A stretch of 64,000 nucleotides of DNA from Dyella_B sp035277725 (lineage in GTDB: Bacteria > Pseudomonadota > Gammaproteobacteria > Xanthomonadales > Rhodanobacteraceae): the NCBI RefSeq assembly GCF_035277725.1, contig NZ_DATEJY010000053.1, positions 7,752 to 71,751 of the forward strand, written 5' to 3'. Position numbers and translations under genes: made by a program. The notes under the pieces are model-generated. The model ran no database searches and was not told the DNA's origin. It was given only the letters and a program-made list of their open reading frames with translations. The number at the start of each line of letters is the position of its first letter. Within the stretch, counting starts at the first letter, position 1. Positions 1 to 8,262 of this stretch are shown piece after piece.

Positions 1-531
1 GCGACCATCGATGGTGCGGAAGTGGGCTGGAACGAGTTCTTCGACTTCCTGCCGGTGAAGGGCTTCGGCATGTCGGCGAACTACACCTACATCCGCAGCC
101 GGACCCACATCCCGAACGACTCGACCGCGGTGCCGTTGGACACCGATGGCTCCAAGTACGGCGACCTCCCGGCGGACGGCCTGTCGAGGGATTCGATGAA
201 CGTCGCCGGTTTCTATGAGCACGGCCCATGGCAGATCCGATTGGCCTACAACTGGCGCAGCCAGTATCTGCTGTCGGTCGGTCCGAACGGTTATAACGGT
301 ACTGACAACAACATCCCGTGGAAGCTGCCGGTGTTCGCCGATGCCTACGGACAGCTGGATGGCTCGATCTTCTATTCGTTCAACGAGAACATCAAACTCG
401 GCCTGGAGATGAACAATCTCAATAACGCCGAACAGCGCACGATCATGTACCAGAATGCAGCCGGCAAACACATCACCTCCTGGTACGTGAACGACACCCG
501 TTATGCACTGACGTTGCGTGTGACGTTCTGA
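1..531 (+). CDS. TonB-dependent receptor, C-terminal part (5' end outside window)
   Basis: The frame is open from base 1 and ends with TGA at 531, giving the last 176 residues or so of an outer-membrane beta-barrel. The alternating strands, the segment NYTYIRSR, the ...LEMNNLNN... strand near the end and a terminal aromatic residue (LTLRVTF) are typical of the last strands of TonB-dependent receptors. Family members import oligosaccharides across the outer membrane using TonB energy. The glycosidases directly downstream suggest that this one takes up xyloglucan or xylan oligosaccharides; that substrate is inferred from context only. The plug domain and TonB box lie outside the window. Confidence 0.85.
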   Translation, partial: ATIDGAEVGWNEFFDFLPVKGFGMSANYTYIRSRTHIPNDSTAVPLDTDGSKYGDLPADGLSRDSMNVAGFYEHGPWQIRLAYNWRSQYLLSVGPNGYNGTDNNIPWKLPVFADAYGQLDGSIFYSFNENIKLGLEMNNLNNAEQRTIMYQNAAGKHITSWYVNDTRYALTLRVTF

Positions 532-597
532 TCCAACCCGGCCTGCTCTGCCATGCGGTCATTTCGGTTTTCGCCGGAATGGCCGCAAGGCGAGGTC

Positions 598-660
598 GTA
601 GGCTGGGATGCAATCCCAGCTTTTATCCGCGTGGCGATGCTGGATTTCATCCCAGTCCAC
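598..660. repeat. REP-like palindrome pair, type A (imperfect)
   Basis: Two opposed hairpin arms, GGCTGGGATGCAATCCCAGC and a degenerate GCTGGATTTCATCCCAG, flank a short spacer. It is the same design as the other type A copies, with several mismatches. Confidence 0.75.
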
Positions 661-682
661 GTGCCGCAGTGAACTTTTATCT

Positions 683-799
683 CGTCATTCCGGCGAAAGC
701 CGGAATCCAGTTCAAATATGCGTCCGAAGGACACAGCAAATTTTTGAGTGCTACGCACGACGTATTGAAACTGGATTCCGGCCTTCGCCGGAATGACAG
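683..799. repeat. REP-like palindrome pair, type C
   Basis: CGTCATTCCGGCGAAAGCC...CCAG on the left is mirrored by CTGG...CCTTCGCCGGAATGACAG on the right, with a spacer of about 60 bases. This is the long, two-hairpin form of the type C repeat. It forms an open frame with the GH74 gene, so automatic gene calls may extend GH74 through it. Confidence 0.8.
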
Positions 800-824
800 T
801 GAGGCGAGAAGAGGCTTGTTCGGC

Positions 825-3065
825 ATGTTTAGACACATGGGTGTTATTGCCTGCGCTTTGTTCCTCACGCTGAGCGTCCACGCCAGCCAACCCAGCACAG
901 CCCCTTATCATTTCACCAGCGTCCGCATCGGCGGCGGCGGTTTCGTCAGCGGCCTGGTCTATCACCCCAGCGCGCAAGGTTTGCTGTACGCACGCACCGA
1001 CGTCGGTGGCGCGTATCGCTGGGATCAATCGTCCATGCGCTGGACGCCGCTGACCGACTGGCTGAGTGCGGCGGACAACAACTTGCTTGGCATCGACAGC
1101 CTCGCCATCGATCCGCACGATGCCGATCGCGTGTACCTGCTATCGGGCACCTACAACGACCCGCGCACCGGCAACGCCGCCGTGTTGCGTTCGACCGATC
1201 GCGGCGCGCATTTCCAGCGCTCCGATCTGCCGTTCAAGATGGGCGGCAATGAACTGGGTCGCGGCGATGGTGAGCGCCTGGTGGTGGATCCCAACGACGG
1301 TCGCATTCTGTTTCTCGGTTCGCGCGATGCCGGCTTGTGGCGCAGCGACGACTATGGTGCGCATTGGAAGAAAGTCGATGGTTTTCCGTCGGTCGCGACA
1401 TCGCTTTCGGCAAGCTCGAAAAACAACTGGCGGCGGCAGGCGATCGGCATCGTGTTCGTGGTGTTCGATCCCAGTAGCGGTTCGCCAGGCAAGCCAAGCA
1501 GCACGCTTTACGCCGGTGTTTCGACGAAAGAAACCAGCTTGTTTCGTTCCATTGATGGCGGACGCACTTGGAATCCGGTTTCCGGCCAGCCGCTCGGCTT
1601 GCGTCCCAATCACATGGTTCGTGCGAGCGATGGCACGTATTACCTGAGCTATGGCGACGAACCGGGCCCCGACAGCATGCACGACGGCGCGGTGTGGAAA
1701 TACGAACCTGCTGCGCAACGCTGGACCGACATCACGCCGCTGCCGCACGTGATCGGCACGCCAACGGGCTACGGCTGGGGTTCGGTGATGGTTGATCCCA
1801 GCAACCCGAACGTGGTGATGACGGCGACCTTTGCGCATTACACGCCGAAAGATTTGTTGTTCCGCAGCACGGATGGCGGCCGCCACTGGCAGGAAATCTT
1901 TGCGCATTCGCAATTCGATTACAGCGATCCGGCATGGGTGCGCGAGCACACGCCGCACTGGATGGCCTCGCTGGCGATCGATCCGCATGATCCGGATCGC
2001 GTGTGGTTCGTTACCGGTTACGGTGTGTGGATGTCCACCGATATGCGCAAGGCCGACCAGAAAGGCGACGTGCATTGGCAATTCCAGGATCGCGGGCTGG
2101 AAGAAACCGTGGCGCTGGATTTGATAAGTCCACCGCAAGGCGCGCATCTGCTGAGTGCGATCGGCGATCTGGACGGCTACAAGCACGACGATCTCGACGT
2201 GGCGCAACTGCAGTTCACCGCGCCGCCGCGCTACGCGAATAGCGAAAGCATCGATTTCGCACAAAGCAAACCGGCGCTGATGGTGCGCAGCGGCTATCTG
2301 CGCAAGCCGTTCGATCCGGCGATCCGTGCGGCGCATTCGGAAGACGGCGGCGTGCATTGGCAGGCTTTCGCCAGCGAACCCGAGCCGGCCGGGGAGGGCG
2401 CGGGCAGCATCGCGATCTCGGCGGATGGCTCGGCGGTGCTATGGCTGCCGCGCGATGGTGCGCATGCCTACCTTACGCACGATTTCGGCAAGCATTGGCA
2501 GCCCGTCGACGGCTTGCCGCCGCACGCGCGCGTGCTGAGCGACCGTGTCGATCCCAAGCGGTTTTATGCGTATGCAGGCCGTTTCTTCGGTCACGCCGGC
2601 CATGCCACCCAGGTATTGGCGAGCCGCGATGGCGGTGCGCATTTCCAGGTCATCGGCGGTGCCTTGGGCGAGCGCTTGCAACACGGTTCCATCGCGTGGA
2701 TGCGTGCGGCGCCCGATGCGGCCGGCGTGGTGTACGTCGGTGGCGAGGGTCTTGGGTTGTTGCGCGCGCACGATGATGGCAGTGCGCTGACCAAGCTCGG
2801 CAAACTGGCGGACGTGCGCGACTTCGGTTTCGGCAAATCGGCGCCGGGCAGTGCGTTGCCCACCGTGTTTGCGGAAGGAAAGCTTGGCGATGTGGATGGT
2901 CTCTATCGCTCCACCGACGATGGCGCGCATTGGCTGCGCATCGATGACGATGAACATCGTTATGGCGGGGAGCGATTGATTACCGGTGACCCTCGCGTGT
3001 TCGGGCGCGTGTATTTCGCGAGCAGCGGGCGAGGAGTGTTTTATGGGGATCCGAAGCAACCGTAA
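825..3065 (+). CDS. GH74-type xyloglucan-specific glucanase (BNR/sialidase-like beta-propeller)
   Basis: Secreted protein of 746 residues. The start at 825 was chosen because an AGAAGAGG ribosome-binding site lies 9-10 bases upstream and a signal peptide follows (hydrophobic GVIACALFLTLSV, then ASQP). The frame is open further upstream, but only through palindromic repeats. The mature protein begins with the GH74 hallmark YARTDVGGAYRWD (Asp59) and carries many BNR Asp-box turns of the form S-x-D-x-G-x-x-W (SDDYGAHWK, STDGGRHWQ, SEDGGVHWQ, STDDGAHWL), as expected for the twin seven-bladed propeller. GH74 enzymes cut the beta-1,4-glucan backbone of xyloglucan. The receptor upstream and GH35/GH3 downstream fit a xyloglucan module. 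Endo versus exo action cannot be told from the sequence. Confidence 0.85.
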   Translation: MFRHMGVIACALFLTLSVHASQPSTAPYHFTSVRIGGGGFVSGLVYHPSAQGLLYARTDVGGAYRWDQSSMRWTPLTDWLSAADNNLLGIDSLAIDPHDADRVYLLSGTYNDPRTGNAAVLRSTDRGAHFQRSDLPFKMGGNELGRGDGERLVVDPNDGRILFLGSRDAGLWRSDDYGAHWKKVDGFPSVATSLSASSKNNWRRQAIGIVFVVFDPSSGSPGKPSSTLYAGVSTKETSLFRSIDGGRTWNPVSGQPLGLRPNHMVRASDGTYYLSYGDEPGPDSMHDGAVWKYEPAAQRWTDITPLPHVIGTPTGYGWGSVMVDPSNPNVVMTATFAHYTPKDLLFRSTDGGRHWQEIFAHSQFDYSDPAWVREHTPHWMASLAIDPHDPDRVWFVTGYGVWMSTDMRKADQKGDVHWQFQDRGLEETVALDLISPPQGAHLLSAIGDLDGYKHDDLDVAQLQFTAPPRYANSESIDFAQSKPALMVRSGYLRKPFDPAIRAAHSEDGGVHWQAFASEPEPAGEGAGSIAISADGSAVLWLPRDGAHAYLTHDFGKHWQPVDGLPPHARVLSDRVDPKRFYAYAGRFFGHAGHATQVLASRDGGAHFQVIGGALGERLQHGSIAWMRAAPDAAGVVYVGGEGLGLLRAHDDGSALTKLGKLADVRDFGFGKSAPGSALPTVFAEGKLGDVDGLYRSTDDGAHWLRIDDDEHRYGGERLITGDPRVFGRVYFASSGRGVFYGDPKQP

Positions 3066-3130
3066 GTGAACGAGATCTGGAAACAAGCCTCACTCCGCGA
3101 GCACACAACGTTGCGGAAAACCCCAACCCC

Positions 3131-3213
3131 GTCGTCCCGGCGAACGCCGGGACCCAGCGACTTTGCTTTTCAAGGCGCAAGGACACTGGGCCCCGGCCTG
3201 CGCCGGGGCGACG
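3131..3213. repeat. REP-like palindrome pair, type C variant
   Basis: Two arms, CGTCCCGGCGAACGCCGGGAC and CCCCGGCCTGCGCCGGGG, form opposed hairpins around a spacer of about 30 bases. It is related to type C but has CGTCGTCC in place of CGTCATTCC at the outer end. It fills the gap between GH74 and GH35. Confidence 0.7.
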
Positions 3214-3244
3214 AGTGTGAGGTTTTTCGCAAGCATTTCAAAGA

Positions 3245-4897
3245 ATGGTGATTCCCGTGCAAACCTCATTACATCGCCGAGTCACGTCCCTGTGGCTCGT
3301 GTTCGCCGCGCTCTTTACCACCGGCCTGTCCCTGCCGGCTTCCGGTGCCGACGCTCCAAGCGACATGCCGCACTTCGTCACCGAAAACGGCCGCCACGCC
3401 TTCATCGTCGACGGCAAGCCCTTCTTGCTGCTCGGCGCGCAAGTGAACAATTCCAGCAACTACCCAGCGATGCTGGATCAAGTGTGGCCGGCGATCGACC
3501 ACGTACAGGCCAACACCGTGATGGTGCCGATCGCGTGGGAGCAGATCGAGCCCACCGAAGGCCACTTCGACTTCAGCTTTCTCGACACGCTGCTGACACA
3601 GGCGCGCGAACACAAGGTACGCCTGGCGCTGCTGTGGTTCGGCACCTGGAAGAACAACAGCCCCAGCTATGCGCCGTCCTGGGTGAAGCTGGACAACAAG
3701 CGTTTTCCGCGCGTGATCGCGCAAGACGGCAAGCAACTCGTCTCGCTGTCGCCACTCGGCGCCGCCACGCTGGATGCCGATCGCAAGGCGTTCGTGCAGT
3801 TGATGACGCATCTGCGTGATGTGGATAGCGCGCAGCACACCGTCATCCTCGTGCAGGTGGAAAACGAGTCGGGCAGCTACGGCACCGACCGCGACTATTC
3901 GCCTGCCGCCAACGCAGCGTTTGCGCAACCCGTGCCGGCGGCGGTGCTCAAGGCCGCCAACAAGCCTGCAGGGACGTGGACGCAGGTGTTCGGCAAGGAT
4001 GCGGCGGAATACTTCGAGGCGTGGCACGTCTCGCGTTTCATCGGCCAGGTCGCCGCAGCGGGCAAGGCGGTGTACCCGCTGCCGATGTATGCCAATGCGG
4101 TGCTGAGCGATCCCGTGCATCCCAGCCCACCGGCCAGCCATTCCAGCGGCGGTCCTTCGCAGAATGTGCTGTTCATCTGGAAACAGGGCGCGCCGGCCAT
4201 CGACATGATCGGTCCGGATCTGTACTGGCGCGATAGCGAGCGTTACTTCGCTGCACTTGGCCTCTATTGGCGACCTGACAATCCGCTGGTCGTCACCGAA
4301 ACCGGCAACGATCAGCCGTATGCGCGGTATATCTTCGCCACGCTGGGCCATCAGGGCATCGGCTTTTCGGTGTTCGGCATCGACTACACCGGCTACGTCA
4401 ACTGGCCGCTGGGCGCGCCGAAAGCCGATGAGGCAGCGTTTGAACCGTTCGCGATGAACTACCGCCTGCTGCGCCCGATGAGCGAGTTGATCGCCACACT
4501 GAGCTACGCCGGCAAGGTGTGGGGCGTTTCCGAACCGGAGCACGAACACAGCCAGGAGATCGACATGGGCGACTGGCGCGCCAAGGTATCCTACGGCTTG
4601 CCGACGTTCGGCCCCACCGAGCAGCCGCCCGGCAACAAGACGCCCAAGGGCGGCGTGCTGATCGCACAGATCGGCAAAAACGAATACCTCCTCACCGGTT
4701 ATTTCGCGCGCGTGGATTTCATGGCGGGCAAGGACAGGGAGCACGAGCATTTCATGATGGAGCGCGTGGAAGAAGGGCGCTACGACGAACGGGGCCATTG
4801 GAATTTCATGCGGCTATGGAATGGCGACCAGACGGATTGGGGATTGAACTTCACCGACAAGCCGCAGGTGTTGCATGTGAAGTTGGCTACGTATTGA
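3245..4897 (+). CDS. GH35-like beta-galactosidase with C-terminal DUF5597-type region
   Basis: 550 residues with a signal peptide (LWLVFAALFTTGLSLPASGA). A TIM-barrel starts with the GH35/GH42-like segment HAFIVDGKPFLLLGAQVNNSS. The acid/base is Glu208 in VENESGSYG, and the likely nucleophile is Glu352 in VVTETGND. The C-terminal third lacks the usual GH35 jelly rolls and matches the shorter beta-galactosidases that carry a DUF5597 extension. Such enzymes remove terminal galactose from xyloglucan or arabinogalactan side chains in the periplasm. The ATG at 3245 has only a weak ribosome-binding site; a GTG at 3248 is an alternative. It lies in the same direction as GH74 and GH3, each separated by a palindromic repeat. 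Confidence 0.85.
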   Translation: MVIPVQTSLHRRVTSLWLVFAALFTTGLSLPASGADAPSDMPHFVTENGRHAFIVDGKPFLLLGAQVNNSSNYPAMLDQVWPAIDHVQANTVMVPIAWEQIEPTEGHFDFSFLDTLLTQAREHKVRLALLWFGTWKNNSPSYAPSWVKLDNKRFPRVIAQDGKQLVSLSPLGAATLDADRKAFVQLMTHLRDVDSAQHTVILVQVENESGSYGTDRDYSPAANAAFAQPVPAAVLKAANKPAGTWTQVFGKDAAEYFEAWHVSRFIGQVAAAGKAVYPLPMYANAVLSDPVHPSPPASHSSGGPSQNVLFIWKQGAPAIDMIGPDLYWRDSERYFAALGLYWRPDNPLVVTETGNDQPYARYIFATLGHQGIGFSVFGIDYTGYVNWPLGAPKADEAAFEPFAMNYRLLRPMSELIATLSYAGKVWGVSEPEHEHSQEIDMGDWRAKVSYGLPTFGPTEQPPGNKTPKGGVLIAQIGKNEYLLTGYFARVDFMAGKDREHEHFMMERVEEGRYDERGHWNFMRLWNGDQTDWGLNFTDKPQVLHVKLATY

Positions 4898-4899
4898 AC

Positions 4900-4974
4900 G
4901 TAGGTTGGGGTGCGAACCCCAACATGCGCCACGCATGCACAGATCACGATGTTGGGGTTCGCACCCCAACCTAC
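4900..4974. repeat. REP-like palindrome pair, type B
   Basis: GTAGGTTGGGGTGCGAACCC and its mirror copy surround a 27-base spacer, giving a nearly perfect outer palindrome with an inner hairpin in each arm. It lies between the GH35 and GH3 genes. Confidence 0.85.
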
Positions 4975-4995
4975 TCGATTAGGAACAAGCGTTTC

Positions 4996-7506
4996 ATGCA
5001 AAACCGATTTCTGAAACATCTGGTGCTTTCGTTGTGCATGGCGCTCGGCACCGTCGCCGCCGCCCAGGCCGCACCCGATAGCGCTGCCGTCGAACAACGC
5101 GTCGACGCCATGCTCGCCAAGCTCTCGCTGGAACAGAAAGTGGAACTGCTCGGCGGCGTGGACAACTTCTACACGCATGCCGAACCCAGCATCGGCCTGC
5201 CCGCGATGACCATGTCCGATGGTCCCTATGGCGTGCGCGCACCGGGCCCTTCCACGGCTTACATGGCCGGCATTGGCCTGGCTGCATCATGGGATCCGTC
5301 GTTGGCCAAGGATGTCGGCGCAGCGATGGGACGCGATGCACGCGCACGCGGCGTCAACTTCCTGCTCGGCCCGGGCGTGAACATGTATCGCGCGCCGCAG
5401 AACGGCCGCAATATGGAATATTTCGGCGAAGACCCGCTGCTGGCCGGCAGCATGGCGGTGGGTTTGATCCAGGGCGTGCAAAGCGAAGGCGTGGTGGCAA
5501 CGGTGAAGCACTTCGCCGCCAACAACTCCGAATACGATCGCCGCCATCTCGACTCGCATATCGACGAACGCACCTTGCGCGAAATCTACTTGCCTGCGTT
5601 CGAGATGGCGGTGAAGCAAGGCCACGTCGGCGCGGTGATGAGCAGCTACAACCTGGTCAATGGCGACTACCTCGCCGAGAACCACGCGATCAGCTATGAC
5701 ATCCTCAAGAAGGATTGGGGTTTCAACGGCATCTTCATGTCCGACTGGGGCGCCACGCACGATGGCCTGAAAGCCTTCAACGCCGGCCTCGATCTGGAAA
5801 TGCCGGCACCGGATGCGATGAAGCCCGAGTTGATCCTGAGCAACCTGCGCAGCGGCAAGCTTTCGCAGGCGATGCTCGACGACAAGGTGCGCCGCATTCT
5901 GCGCACGGCGGTGCGCTTCGGCTTTCTCGATCGCCCACAGAAAGATTTGTCGCTGCCGCTCTACAGCCTGCAGAACGACCAGGTGGCATTGAAGAATGCG
6001 CTGGAAGGCCTGGTGTTGCTGAAGAACGATCGCCACGTGCTGCCGTTCGATGCGAGCGTCAAGACCGTCGCGGTGATCGGCCCGAACGCCGATCCGGCGA
6101 TCAGCAGCGCGGGCGGCAGTTCGCACATCGATACGTTCCAGGCGCAGAGCGTGCTTACCGGCATCACGCATCTGGTCGGTGACAAGGTGAACGTGCTGTA
6201 CAGCCGTGGCTTGCCGTCGGCGATGGACGTGTTCAAGAAATCCAGTTTCAACACGCCGGATGGCAAGCCAGGCTTGCTCAGAGAGACCTTTGCGAACGAT
6301 GCGTTTCAGGGCAAGCCCAGCAACAGCACCGTGGATGCGCAGGTCGATCTGTGGAAACCGGAACTGTGGACCACGCCGGCCACGCAGCGGCAGAGCATTC
6401 GCTGGAGCGGCCGTTTCCTGCCCAAGCATGACGGCAAGTACCTGTTCCTCACCGCAGCGGCGAGCGAAGACACGTACACCCTGTACGTCGACGGCAAGCC
6501 GGTGATCACGCAACCGCATCGCGAAGGGCAGGCGCCGCTCTACGCCACGCTGAGCCTGCATGCCAATCAACCGGTATCGATTCGCCTGGATTACAAGCCC
6601 GACGTCGATTACAGCCGCATGGGCTTGGGCGTGATCGCCATCGATGATTTGATTTCTTCCGATGCGAAGAAGATCGCTGCGATGGCCGATGCCGCCGTCA
6701 TCGCGGTCGGTTTCGATCCGAGCTCGGAAAGCGAAGCCTACGACCGCACCTTCCAGTTGCCGTGGGGGCAGGAGGCGCTGATCGAAGCAGTGGCCGGCAT
6801 CAATCGCAAGACGGTCGTCACCGTGACCTCCGGCGGCGGCTACGCGACGGATGATTGGCTCGACAAGGTGCCGGTGCTATTGCAGAACTGGTATCCAGGG
6901 CAGGAGGGCGGCACGGCGATTGCGCAAGTGCTGTTCGGCGAACACTCGCCGGAAGGCAAGCTGCCGATCAGCTTCGAGCGCCAGTGGACCGACAATCCCA
7001 CGCACGATTGGTACGACGCGCCGCCGCATCCTGCCGGCACCTATCCGTCGGTGACGTATGGCGAAGGCGTGTTCCTCGGCTATCGCTGGTACACCAGCCA
7101 TCCGGATAAAGCGCAGCCGTTGTTCGCGTTTGGCTATGGCTTGTCGTACACGAGCTTCCGCTTTGCGAATCTCGCGACGAAGACGGTGGGCAAGGATCAG
7201 GTGGAGGTGTCGTTCGACGTGACCAATACCGGTCAGCGTGAAGGCGCTGAAGTGGCGCAGGTGTACGTGGGCGATCCCTCCGCCAAGGTGGCGCGTCCGG
7301 CGCGCGAGTTGAAGGCGTTCCGCAAAGTACGCCTGCAGCCAGGGCAGACGCAGCACGTCACGTTGCAACTGGACCGCCGCGCGTTCGCCTATTACGACGT
7401 TGGCCACCACGCTTGGCAGGTCGATGCGGGCGCGTTCAAGCTGTATGTGGGCGATGCGTCGAATGACACGCCGCTGGAGAGCGAGATCACCATGCCACGC
7501 GATTGA
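4996..7506 (+). CDS. GH3 beta-glucosidase / beta-xylosidase with PA14 insertion
   Basis: 836 residues. The start at 4996 gives a signal peptide (LVLSLCMALGTVAAAQAA); upstream in-frame sequence only reads through the type B repeat. Domains in order: GH3 barrel (about 45-330) with KHFAANNSE and the catalytic nucleophile Asp250 in FMSDWGATHDG; the (alpha/beta)6 sandwich, which begins with GLVLLKNDRHVLPF and is interrupted by a PA14 domain (about 422-550); then the rest of the sandwich and a fibronectin-III-like tail (about 740-836). PA14-bearing GH3 enzymes act on beta-linked gluco- or xylo-oligosaccharides, and the PA14 domain shapes substrate choice. In this locus the likely job is to release glucose or xylose from xyloglucan fragments in the periplasm. 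Confidence 0.88.
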   Translation: MQNRFLKHLVLSLCMALGTVAAAQAAPDSAAVEQRVDAMLAKLSLEQKVELLGGVDNFYTHAEPSIGLPAMTMSDGPYGVRAPGPSTAYMAGIGLAASWDPSLAKDVGAAMGRDARARGVNFLLGPGVNMYRAPQNGRNMEYFGEDPLLAGSMAVGLIQGVQSEGVVATVKHFAANNSEYDRRHLDSHIDERTLREIYLPAFEMAVKQGHVGAVMSSYNLVNGDYLAENHAISYDILKKDWGFNGIFMSDWGATHDGLKAFNAGLDLEMPAPDAMKPELILSNLRSGKLSQAMLDDKVRRILRTAVRFGFLDRPQKDLSLPLYSLQNDQVALKNALEGLVLLKNDRHVLPFDASVKTVAVIGPNADPAISSAGGSSHIDTFQAQSVLTGITHLVGDKVNVLYSRGLPSAMDVFKKSSFNTPDGKPGLLRETFANDAFQGKPSNSTVDAQVDLWKPELWTTPATQRQSIRWSGRFLPKHDGKYLFLTAAASEDTYTLYVDGKPVITQPHREGQAPLYATLSLHANQPVSIRLDYKPDVDYSRMGLGVIAIDDLISSDAKKIAAMADAAVIAVGFDPSSESEAYDRTFQLPWGQEALIEAVAGINRKTVVTVTSGGGYATDDWLDKVPVLLQNWYPGQEGGTAIAQVLFGEHSPEGKLPISFERQWTDNPTHDWYDAPPHPAGTYPSVTYGEGVFLGYRWYTSHPDKAQPLFAFGYGLSYTSFRFANLATKTVGKDQVEVSFDVTNTGQREGAEVAQVYVGDPSAKVARPARELKAFRKVRLQPGQTQHVTLQLDRRAFAYYDVGHHAWQVDAGAFKLYVGDASNDTPLESEITMPRD

Positions 7507-7572
7507 CGCAGGCTGGGATGGAATCCCAGCACCGCCATGCCGATAAAGCGCTGGGATTTCATCCCAGCCTAC
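7507..7572. repeat. REP-like palindrome pair, type A
   Basis: GGCTGGGATGGAATCCCAGC and GCTGGGATTTCATCCCAGCC face each other across a short spacer. The repeat begins directly after the GH3 stop codon and ends about 20 bases before the response-regulator start. Confidence 0.85.
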
Positions 7573-7593
7573 GGGCTGCGATACTTCGGACGC

Positions 7594-8238
7594 ATGAGCG
7601 AAGCCCCCGCCACCATCCTGGTAGCCGACGACCATCCGATGTTTCGCTCGGCCGTCGTGCACGCGTTGCAATCGGCGATCCAGGGATGCCAGGTGCTGGA
7701 GGCATCCAGCCAAAGCACGCTCGAAACCAGCCTTGCCGCCACGCCCGAGATCGACCTGGTGCTGCTCGATCTGACCATGCCGGGTGCGATCGGCTTTTCG
7801 CTGTTGCTATGGCTGCGCGCCGAACGGCCGGATGTGCCGGTAATCGTGATTTCTTCCGACGATCGCCCGCGCACCGTACGCCGTGCACAACAGTTTGGCG
7901 CTGCGGGTTTCGTGCCCAAGGCGGCGCCGGTGGAGGATTTGAACCAGGCCGTGCAGCGTGTGCTGGACGGTGGATTGTGGTTTGAATCCACACGTGCCGA
8001 ACGCAGCGAGCAGGATGCAGCGCTCGCCGCACGCTTTGCACAACTGACGCCGCAGCAATTTCGCGTGTTGATGCTGATGGCGGAAGGGTTGCTCAACAAG
8101 CAGATTGCCGATCGGCTCGGTTTGGCCGAAAACACCGTGAAAATCCATGTGACGGCGGTGCTGTCCAAACTGGATTGCCGTTCGCGCACACAGGCGGCGG
8201 TCTTGGTCAAGTCGCTGGACCTGGAAGAGGGCCCGTAG
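7594..8238 (+). CDS. NarL/FixJ-family response regulator (LuxR-type HTH)
   Basis: 214 residues. Receiver domain (about 7-125) with the acidic pair in VADDHPMF, phospho-acceptor Asp59 in VLLDLTMPG and the conserved Lys in FVPKAAP. A LuxR-type helix-turn-helix follows (about 145-205, LTPQQFRVLMLMAEGLLNKQIADRLGL...). The start at 7594 leaves out 19 in-frame codons read from the type A repeat. The gene converges on a hybrid histidine kinase with 20 bases between stop codons, so the two are probably partners. Their place between sugar-cleavage and uptake genes suggests control of this module, which is inference. Confidence 0.88.
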   Translation: MSEAPATILVADDHPMFRSAVVHALQSAIQGCQVLEASSQSTLETSLAATPEIDLVLLDLTMPGAIGFSLLLWLRAERPDVPVIVISSDDRPRTVRRAQQFGAAGFVPKAAPVEDLNQAVQRVLDGGLWFESTRAERSEQDAALAARFAQLTPQQFRVLMLMAEGLLNKQIADRLGLAENTVKIHVTAVLSKLDCRSRTQAAVLVKSLDLEEGP

Positions 8239-8262
8239 GTTGGGGTTCGCGCCCCAACCTAC
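8235..8262. repeat. Compact type B palindrome at a convergent gene end
   Basis: A single 28-base hairpin (GTAGGTTGGGG, four to six base loop, GCCCCAACCTAC). Its two outer TAG triplets are the stop codons of the response regulator (8236-8238) and, on the other strand, of the histidine kinase (8259-8261). It may act as a two-way terminator, although no T-run follows. Confidence 0.8.

Larger units (their letters stand above)
532..824. other. Intergenic region filled with palindromic repeats
   Basis: The gap between the receptor and the GH74 gene holds a degenerate half copy of the type C repeat (about 559-583), a type A repeat pair (598-660) and a complete type C pair (683-799). The GH74 ribosome-binding site follows. 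No other gene or clear promoter was seen. Confidence 0.6.

Noticed and set aside
579..824. Upstream extension of the GH74 frame
   Set aside because: The extra 82 codons are translated palindromic repeats. A ribosome-binding site and signal peptide start at 825.
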